Source of the DNA: Acanthococcus lagerstroemiae
Taxonomy: Eukaryota > Arthropoda > Insecta > Hemiptera > Eriococcidae
Length of the DNA stretch: 64,000 bases
Reading direction: 5' to 3'
NCBI GenBank assembly: GCA_031841125.1
Contig: CM063113.1
Span: forward strand, 23,581,312-23,645,311
Below are positions 56,576 to 64,000 of this stretch, one piece after another. The notes below the pieces were generated by a model that worked only from the letters and a program-made list of their open reading frames with translations, was not told where the DNA came from and searched no databases. The position numbers and the translations under genes were made by a program. Position 1 is the first letter of the stretch. Every line of letters starts with the position of its first letter.

Positions 56576-59380
56576 CAAACTAAACAAAACCAACAGAGAA
56601 ACAGAAAAGGGATCGACATGAGCCTACAGAAGATTTTATTTTAAGGGAGGGGGATTTTAAGTATTTGAAAATGTCAATCTTGTGAATAATTGGAAGAATA
56701 TAGATGTACACAAGCAAAGAAGAAAGAGGTGAAACTACTTCACTACATGGATTATTAGATTCTTACCCAGTCAGAATTCAATGTCACTAACGGAGGATAC
56801 CATGTCACTAACTGACGAAAATTTCGGAAATTAAGAAGCGGAGAAAGAATGCTGTCGTTTTAATAAGATTTCCAAACTGAGGATCAATTTGGTGAACTGA
56901 TTAAAATTGTGTGAAGGAAGGTTCTCCCTCCCCCTTCAATGCATCGCTGATCGGCGACAAGGTCAGGCCGTGAAGTGACTAGGAGGTAAAGTAACCCTCA
57001 GGTTCATGCTAAGTAGCTCTTGAACCCTTTACAAATTACGCATGGAAGTCATCTGACCTGTTAACGTGTTTCTTGAGCACGGTAGGTAATCAGATGATTT
57101 AATAACATAAATACTTAAGCTTCGAGCTGCGTAAAAAATTAATGATTTTTGTACTTAAAATGTGAGTTGAGACTTTTCTTCCCCCCTCCCCCCTGAGAAA
57201 AGCAATAAGTTGACAGCGAAATACACGGTCGCTTTTTCCATAAAAAAGCAGGGGCCGAGGAATGTAGACACGAGCGCAGCAAGTAATAGTAAAAACCGAA
57301 GTGTCTGAGTAGGACCTCCGTAGCTCTCTAGATGTCTAGATGAAGTTGTTGCTCGGTTTAACCCGGAATGGATATCAGGTCGGCAATCCTTACAGACTTT
57401 GACGTCCACACTAGGGAAATGCAGTCATTGTTGCGTAGGAGAATGGAAACAGAATAACAGCAAAAGTCTTCAACACTGCTGATTACTTTCTATCGAAGAA
57501 ATCAATCGTTTTGCATTCAACGCCTCTACACCTGCGGTATTTCCCAACGAGTGTGCACGACGGGATGAAGAATTTCTGGTGACAGTCGCGCGGTGACCGT
57601 GTAAAACGTCTTCTCGAAATCAGCGCAATAATTCGGAAACGCGAACTGACCGCAGAAACTATTAATCATTTATTCGGCTGGATGTCAGACTCCCGTAATT
57701 GGAAAAATCACGCGTACATCCCTGGTCGTTAGAAAATATTTCTGTATACTTTTCGCGCTTCTCGTCATTAGCACATTTCGAGTGAAATGATTCGTTACGA
57801 ATACTTTCGAAACGAAATTACTCGATTTCCGATTTTAAAGTATTGGTGCTTCGAATGCTCGAAACTCGAATCGTCTTCGAACTCCGATAATCGCGGGTTT
57901 ACTTTTGGCAGCGCGGCCACCGCATGAGAACGAGGAAGGAAGACGAAACCACGAAGTTTCGTTATAAAAATAAATAAATAAAAAAAAACAAACAGAAAAC
58001 TAGGTGTAATGATAAAGCAATTAACACGCTGCAAAAAGGAATCCGTGGGAGAAACAATAAATACCGACAGCGAGCGAAGTGAGTAAAATATTATTGTCGT
58101 CGGAACATCTCCGCCGGCTGTTTTGTCCTAATCAGAGGGCCGAGGAAGGGAAGAGTGAAAAAAAAAACCGCGGGTACTTTAATGCCACGAAAATTTCAAT
58201 TTAATGCCTATGCCAACGTTTAACACGTTTTTTTCATTCTCGTCTTTATTTTTGTTGTTATTTGCACGAATGACTATTGTAACTGTACAACTGGTACGAT
58301 GAGTTCTCCGTGCAGAAATTATTACACGACTTCGTGTCATATATATTAAATATCCATAATATTTCTCATGACTCGGCGAATCGGTTGTTTCTGTTTTTGT
58401 CTCCGTCTCTAGTAGCCGATGCCTCTCTGTCGAAGCTGCATATAGAGATACGAAAATTAGTGTCGAGGCGCGATCGTGCACGGCGAAAAATGGAAACGGC
58501 AGTTCGGGTCGTTGAATCGAACGCCAAGTCAGAGAGGTGCTTTAACGTAACGAGAAAACGGACCCAAGTGAAAACATGTTTTCAGGTCCAGCGAAAATGG
58601 ACTGCAGGTAGAAATAGCCAATACTGTTCACAAAAGAATTCTCACCAGTGCAATGAGACCGACAGGACAACAAATTAGAACACCTGGGACTTACCCGATG
58701 CGCAATCAGTTACCTTCTAGTTACCCGCGGAAAAGTTATCCATTTGTAACCCTCAGTTACCCAGAAACCCGTCAGTTACCCCGGGTACTAAAGCAATTTT
58801 TGGTGAGGTTGAGACGAAGGTTGCCAATTGATCGGGTTACGAGACGTACTCCACTCGGCATGTGACTCCGAAGTACTCGTCAGCATTCGTTTCCAAATTT
58901 CAACTGTTCTTACAAAAAAAAAAATCTACATGAAGAAAGAAGACTTGAGAAGTTTCAGTCATTAGTCATCCATTTGTATATTTCATCATCATTTTTAGAT
59001 CTCTCACCTTCGATCTCCACACTCCAATCAGAAACGGTCGCAACTTCTATTAGATGGACTGAAAAAAGCGAGTTTTAGGTAATTTACTCTAAGCTTCTTT
59101 TTTCTGAGCGAATTTAATGAGAGTTTCAACAGTTAGTAATCCGATGAGCTGTTTAGTAAAACGATCAAATATTACAAACCCGCAATTCTGCGCACATAGC
59201 ACTTGAGTAGCGTACGTACTTAAATCAAAAACCATAACATATTCTTTTACTGAAGATGTCTTAGCATATAATATTACTGACACGTTCTGGGTTGATCCTC
59301 GACCCATAGACAGCAAAGATTTCCTACAGTCGTTCCCAATGTCTTCTATCTGCTGCAATTCTTTGAAAATTTTTACCCCC
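56576..59380. other. Mostly unique stretch, CpG-richer at 57.4-58.6 kb
   Basis: No gene was recognised. A minus-strand frame at 57,155-57,409 has a hydrophobic stretch (LLLLAALVSTFLGPCFF) but no supporting splice sites. At 58,687-58,790 AGTTACCC-type motifs recur. Confidence 0.35.
58687..58790 (+). repeat. Degenerate CAGTTACCC repeats
   Basis: ACTTACCCG, CAGTTACCTTC, TAGTTACCCG, AAGTTATCC, CAGTTACCCAG and CAGTTACCCCG occur within about 100 bp at roughly 17-20 bp spacing. Confidence 0.5.
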
Positions 59381-60035
59381 TCCCCTCAAGAACTTATTTC
59401 GCTGATGATGTAATTCTCCTCTCCGACTCGGAGAGAGAACCTAACGAAATGATCGGAAAATTAGCTACACAAGGAGAGGAATTAGGATTAGTAATGAGGG
59501 TTAAAAAGACCAAAAAACTGAAGAATCGCGAAAGCCTAACGAAAATGATAAAATATATGGAAAGGAAATAGAAAAGGTGAAAAATGCAATTTATTTAGGA
59601 CAACTAATATCAGCAGGAAAATAGAGTAACCGGCCACTTAGTCCGAGACACCAGAGGGGGATGGAGCCAAAAAATCACTCTATGGACTCCCTATGGATGC
59701 AAAAGGAGGAGGGGTAGGCCGGCACTAAGGTGGAGGGACGAAAACAGTGAACAAAGTGGGGTAGAGCAGCCCAAAACCGTATTAGCTGGAAGAGAATTGG
59801 GGAGGTCTTTGCCTGCGAATGGAGGCAGAGTGTTTGAGGTGCGCATGGCGAAGGGCGCGTTAAACAAAAGCGTATGTAACGCTGGAACACTCATAATAAA
59901 GGCTTATTGGATGATTGATCAATTGAATATCAGCAGGAGATCGTACCGAAAAAGAAATCGAAATAGGAATATCGAAAGCATGGAACAAGTTTATTAGTCT
60001 TTCAAAAAGATATTCGAGAGCTCTCCTGCAATAGC
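59380..60035 (+). mobile_element. RTE-like LINE fragment with a second RTE piece nested in it
   Basis: The frame opens with YFADDVILLSDSE (RT catalytic motif, about 59,397), then KVKNAIYLGQLISAG (to 59,617). It resumes at 59,926 with ISAGDRTEKEIEIGISKAWN and continues to about 60,035. The intervening piece is a separate 3' fragment. Frameshifts occur in the first part. The downstream C-terminal region of this copy is missing. Confidence 0.7.
59619..59925 (+). mobile_element. Nested 5'-truncated RTE 3' fragment with 13-bp target duplication
   Basis: It carries MDSLWMQKEEG-type sequence, an RWRDE-like stretch (in another frame) and GRAAQNRISWKRIGEVFA, matching the last part of RTE ORF2, and ends in ATTGGATGATTGATCAATTG. 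The host LINE sequence AATATCAGCAGGA occurs at both sides (59,606-59,618 and 59,926-59,938). Confidence 0.72.
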
Positions 60036-60959
60036 ACACTTAGTGAAAATCACTAAAATTCCTGTTCGCGCCTCTCGTAGCGCAGTATGAATTCAGGTAG
60101 GTCAACAACTGATGGGGCGCTCAATACTACCTACGATTAAGACTTCGATAACCACCAGCATTATAGGGATGGGCGTATTTCAGGGGTTCCAAAATTTTCT
60201 TCTATGCGAGGGTTTTATTTTATTTTTTTTAACGTATGTAAATGATCAAATTAATGAATTCAAAATTTCGAATGGTAATTTTCAATATTTTTTGTTGGCA
60301 ACACTGATTTTTAATGATCGTAAGTTTTCATTTTTCAATCAAAATATGTTTGTTTTAGCTCAAAATAATGATTTGACCATATTCACCAATTTTTACTAAA
60401 GGTAGTCAGTGTTAAAAGCCTATTAGTGAATTTCACCAAGTGTACCGCGTAAACGAGCGAATTTTAATCGAGTCTAGATGAGTCTTATGTAGTCATACAT
60501 AAGACTCAAATTTGTATATAGATGCGCCGACTTTTTTCTTTTTTTTTTTTTTTGCGCGCTACTTCTTATAAGACATGTCAGTGATCTGTTCGCGCACATT
60601 TTAGAAAAAATCCTCTATTTTGCATGCTTTGACCTTTTTTTTTTAGCGCATATTAATAACATATTTGGTCATGTTCTCTTTTTTAACTCATATTTCTGAG
60701 TACCTATATCTGATTTTCTTATTTTTAAATATCGAAAATTCCAAAACATTTTTTTTTCCATTCATTAAAAAAGCAACACTGTCTTTTACGTTTGATAACT
60801 TCTTTAGATAATAGAAATTTTCATTGTTAATACTGTCACATCTTATTACGACCATAGTAAAAGTTGAATCTAAAATTATCAATTGTTTAAAGCACCGGAA
60901 AAAAATACTCATACTGTGATTTTTAAAACGTTAATGAGCATAGTTTACCATTTCAAAAC
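60036..60959. other. AT-rich stretch, nothing recognised
   Basis: Unique AT-rich DNA with a T-run near 60,536-60,553 and no supported frame. Confidence 0.35.
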
Positions 60960-61445
60960 TTTAGCCATAAGCAACTTTTTGAGAGTTTTTAATGAGTTTT
61001 GAAAAGTTGAGCCTTGAGATACCTTAAAATGTTGAGATCAGGTTTTGAAGAATCTTAATCAAGTTTGAAAAAGAACGAAGTCTGTGGCAAGATTCGAAGA
61101 AAAGAATCTCTAACGGTCTCGGCGAATATTAAAAAAGTTGGAAAGCGACTTTTTATGAAGGTTTGCTTATTTTAAGCAAATGGAAGATGTTTCGTTAGTC
61201 ATAAACCAGTTTCTAGAGCCTTGAAGATTGGAAATGTCGTAAAAAGTCTTAAACGAGTCCCGAACAGTTATTAAGTCCTGAACAAAAACTTTGAAGAGTC
61301 TAAAAAAGTCTTCAATGAACGTTTTAGCTCAATGAGTCTTACAGTCTTACACAAGTTTTCGAAAGCTATTAGAGTTCTAAAAAATCTTGATCTTATCTAA
61401 TAAAGAATCACAAATGAGTTTCAAACAGTTTTAACAAACTTGAAA
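60960..61445. repeat. Degenerate GTTTTGAAGAGTCTT-type island
   Basis: AAGTCTTAAACGAGTC, GAAGAATCTTAATCAAG, TGAAGAGTC and similar strings recur throughout, the complement of the 15,905-16,560 pattern. Confidence 0.45.
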
Positions 61446-61915
61446 GTTCAGTAAAATTGTTCTTAAAAACTTATGTTCGGAGTGCAGCCTTGTATGGATG
61501 TGAAAATTGGACCATAGGAAAACCAGAGAAGAGAAGGATCGGAGCTTTTGAGAAGTGGTGTTATAGGCGGATACTTAGCATCAGATGGACGGATAAGGTA
61601 AGAAACGAGGAAGTACTTAACAGAGTAGGAGGTAAAATGGATATTTGGAATTGTCTGAAGAAAAAGAGAGATAGATAGGGCATAATTTGAGGCACCCAGG
61701 ATTAATATCACTGCTGCTAGAAGGAAGAGTGGAAGGAAAGAATTGGGTAGGGATCGGCAAAGATTCCACTATGTTCAACAGATAATCAAGGATGTAAAAT
61801 GTAGGTTTTATTACGAAATGAAAGAATTGGCACAAGACAGAGAGAAATGGAGAGCTGCACTCCCCTTCATTTCCCGAGGGGAAAATTGGATGGCATCATA
61901 ATAAACATAAAAAAT
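61446..61915 (+). mobile_element. LINE 3' end, endonuclease/RT type
   Basis: The frame at 61,457-61,678 reads YVRSAALYGCENWT, AFEKWCYRRILSIRW and NEEVLNRVGG, the conserved C-terminal RT region of an RTE/L2-like LINE group distinct from the copies at 34.95 and 44.6 kb. GRVEGKN and a KELAQDREKWRA-like end follow in another frame, then a 3' end with CATCATAATAAACATAAA. It is 5'-truncated and frameshifted. Confidence 0.7.
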
Positions 61916-62479
61916 TCGCCAGATTGAAAACTCTGTGAGTTGAAAAAGTTTAACTCACATGATGGACTTCGGAAGACATTTTTAACGTCAGTAAGAAAAA
62001 ATAGTCAGTAATACAAACAATTCAGAAATACATACATAAATATTTCTCTGCTATGTGTACACTTAGTCACCATCGTGAAAGTAAAATAAATGACATCCGG
62101 GACATAGAAGAGGGTTGAAGAAAAATAATAATTATTCCACAGTTTAAATAACTCCTCTCAGAAATGCTCCATTGATCTTCTCGACATTATAATAGAGGTA
62201 TCAAGGTGAATCGATTGTGGAATAATATAAGTCAACATTTAAGGGTAGTTGAATTTTTTAAATTCTGTATCTACCAATTGCCCGAACGTTAACTTTTCGG
62301 GGCAGGTGAAAACTATTGATCAAATACGAAACATGTTTAGATGGGGCATTCACCAAATGGAATATCATATATTTTTCTCACTAAATGGAACCTTTTGAGT
62401 TTGCAATAGTGTTTTTTTCATCCCATCCTCTTGCACAACTAGCACTCACACGTGTTTTTTAAGACGTATGCAGTAAGGT
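61916..62479. other. AT-rich stretch, nothing recognised
   Basis: No repeat, frame or element end was recognised. Confidence 0.35.
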
Positions 62480-62725
62480 TTAAAAGAGGGTCATTGAAAC
62501 TCTTCAAGATTTATCAAAATCTGCTTAAAATTCTTCAGGCCTTCTTTAAGACTCTTCCAGACATGATCTCTGAGTCCTTCAAAACCTTTCTACACTAGCT
62601 TTGAAGCTTTTCCACACTCACTCAATACTACTCCAGGTTTTACAGGAACATTCTTAGACTGTTCCACTTCTCCCCTAGATTTTCTACTGCCCAAAACAGT
62701 TTAGGGTTATATTTAAAATTCCCCA
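62480..62725. repeat. Degenerate CTTCAAGACT-type island
   Basis: AAACTCTTCAAGATT, AATTCTTCAGG, AAGACTCTTCCAGAC and GAGTCCTTCAAAACC recur within 250 bp. Confidence 0.45.
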
Positions 62726-63176
62726 AATATCAAAAGAAACCTATTCGTGAGTGCGGATCACTGGTGAAGCGTGCAGCCGTGCGCTGCTCGTATCAGTAAA
62801 AGTACACCAGCATTCCTCCACTGGGACTCTCATGAGGGCCACCTAGTTAACAGGATGACAGTCTGTGATCCTGTACTCCCGAGTTTAGGAATGTCAAAAA
62901 ATGTGATACCACTAGGTAAGAGCGAAAAACAGCTCGGCGTATTAGCCATCACGTTTCTGGAGTGAGGGGATTGGACAGTATCACTATATCACATAAGTGC
63001 CGAGTTGAGAGGCAGAGCACGTTTTGCCTCTTGCTTCTCCGTTAAAATTGAAGCCCTTATTGTGAAAATAACCGTAGTCAGTTTTGAAACTTCGACTTTG
63101 CCGCCAAATAGCAACGTAACTACTGCGGTTCTGCTGGATGAATTGCTGCGGGTGAATAAACAGAATGAAGAGGTTA
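62726..63176. other. Unique stretch with overlapping short frames
   Basis: Frames at 62,771-62,965 (+) and 63,005-63,379 (+, running into the foldback element) are open, with minus-strand frames over the same DNA. A GTAAGA donor-like site at 62,913 has no clear partner acceptor. No domain was recognised. Confidence 0.3.
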
Positions 63177-63389
63177 GAATCAAAACCTATACATGTCATT
63201 TTACTTCAAGGACGCAAATAGGCAAAATACTGTACACGGGTACAGGAATATCTTTGCTGCGTCTGTATATATGCGATATGTATAACATACTCCACGTTCA
63301 CAGGCGCAGCAAAGATATTCCTGCATCGGTGTACAGTATTTTGCCTATTTGCGCCCTTGAAGCAAAATGGCAAATGTGAGTTTTGATTC
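63177..63389. mobile_element. Palindromic foldback MITE, 213 bp, ~94-bp arms
   Basis: The left arm (63,177-63,270) starts GAATCAAAAC and contains GGCAAAATACTGTACAC and GGAATATCTTTGCTGCG. The right arm (63,296-63,389) is its inverted copy with roughly one difference in ten and ends GTTTTGATTC. The loop is about 25 bp. The flanks (TTA left, TTTA right) give no secure target duplication. Confidence 0.75.
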
Positions 63390-64000
63390 TTTACCCTTCA
63401 TTTTTCAGTGACTTTTGCATACTTTAGTTTTACATCGAAATGCAACGGTCTGCTCGGAACCATCATAAAAAGTCCTCCGCCACACTAATATTCATATAAA
63501 AAATTGGGGAATTTGATGCCAGAAAGGGGAGGAGATTTTCAGGGTCCTCCCTCGGTAAGGTCTCTTAAAAAGAACCTTAGATGTAACATCTGGCATAGGT
63601 CTCGCGAATAGGTCTGCCAGTTCAGGGTGCAATCGGTTTCACAAAAAGCAAAAATCTGATAACCGATGGTACATGTAAACAAAAACTAAAGAAGCAATGA
63701 ATTTTTCAAAGCCCAATCTTACATCCATTTCTTAAAATGCCTAATATTTTCGAATTGAACTGTTTTCACTACACGCCCTCAATTACAAATACAATACATT
63801 AGGTTTGAAACATTTAAGAATCACAGAAAGGAAAACGATTTTAGTTACAATACTGTTAACAGCAACGAATTTCTCGGATCTGAAACCAACCAAAAGCCCG
63901 TTTTCAATTTTGCATAATCAAAACTATTCATCAACTGGCTACATTTCTGAGCAAAGGCTCCCCCCTCAGTTATACTCATCTCAGATCGTTTTTAAAACCC
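63390..64000. other. AT-rich stretch, nothing recognised
   Basis: No supported frame or repeat family. CAGAAAGGGGAGGAG near 63,520 resembles a MITE end but has no partner in the window. Confidence 0.35.

Noticed and set aside
57155..57409. Minus-strand frame with a hydrophobic stretch
   Set aside because: Signal-like composition alone; no splice context or homology.
62771..62965. Possible exon with a GTAAGA donor at 62,913
   Set aside because: No convincing acceptor or protein family, and the frame continues past the donor.
63005..63379. 124-codon frame
   Set aside because: Its second half is the palindromic element, and minus-strand frames are open over the first half. No domain was seen.
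1..64000. rRNA genes, CRISPR arrays, bacterial operons, viral genes
   Set aside because: Looked for and not seen. The content is eukaryotic, transposon-rich DNA.

Overview
The window reads as intronic or intergenic DNA from an invertebrate nuclear genome. An insect is most likely and a hemipteran-like genome is plausible, but no gene identifies the order. It is AT-rich and has no dense operon-like coding. No complete host gene, rRNA gene, functional tRNA or CRISPR array is visible. Long uninterrupted reading frames are rare and mostly chance frames. The one host exon I would defend is at 11,136-11,232 (+): an acceptor, a start codon, a hydrophobic signal-peptide-like leader and a consensus donor in phase 1. 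This is the usual first coding exon of a secreted or cell-surface protein gene with long introns, so much of the window may be intron. A second, weaker candidate lies on the minus strand at 13,080-13,295.

Most recognisable content is transposable-element debris. Non-LTR retrotransposons: an almost full-length but decayed RTE-like LINE (44.6-47.8 kb) whose reverse transcriptase is split by a tRNA-Leu-derived SINE; RTE 3' ends at 34.95-35.66 kb and 59.4-60.0 kb, the latter with a second RTE fragment nested inside it and a 13-bp target duplication; R1-like fragments at 21.2-22.1 kb (-) and 33.9-34.8 kb (+); several detached 3' ends of the R1-like family sharing a hairpin box; and other LINE tails at 39.25-39.78, 52.3-52.7 (-) and 61.4-61.9 kb. 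A Penelope-like element on the minus strand (38.5-43.3 kb) keeps its motifs in the right order but is cut into pieces by a LINE tail and two copies of a DNA element.

DNA elements are dominated by hAT-like non-autonomous elements that begin CAG, end CTG (or nearly) and are flanked by 8-bp target duplications, often perfect: 3.83, 4.42, 6.17, 9.72, 11.55, 19.77, 29.56, 40.56 and 53.26 kb. The most unusual is a 1.2-1.5 kb composite (17.84-19.04 and 39.93-41.39 kb): two direct ~250-bp MITE-like units flanking a ~680-bp core that moved as one piece. Two further copies (41.87 and 47.83 kb, inverted) retain only one end. There are also two foldback elements (17.06-19.19 and 63.18-63.39 kb).

The rest is degenerate low-complexity DNA: TTTGGTC-type sequence at 3.0-6.9 kb and, in reverse complement, at 22.7-24.5 kb; CTTCAAGACT-type islands; GATCTACAGATC-type sequence; and a strongly A-rich block at 54.5-56.3 kb. 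Between these lie non-repetitive stretches richer in CpG (about 1-2.6, 8.3-8.9, 20.0-21.0, 25.3-26.1, 33.1-33.8, 43.8-44.3, 49.6-50.9 and 57.4-58.6 kb), the likeliest places for host regulatory DNA or unrecognised exons.
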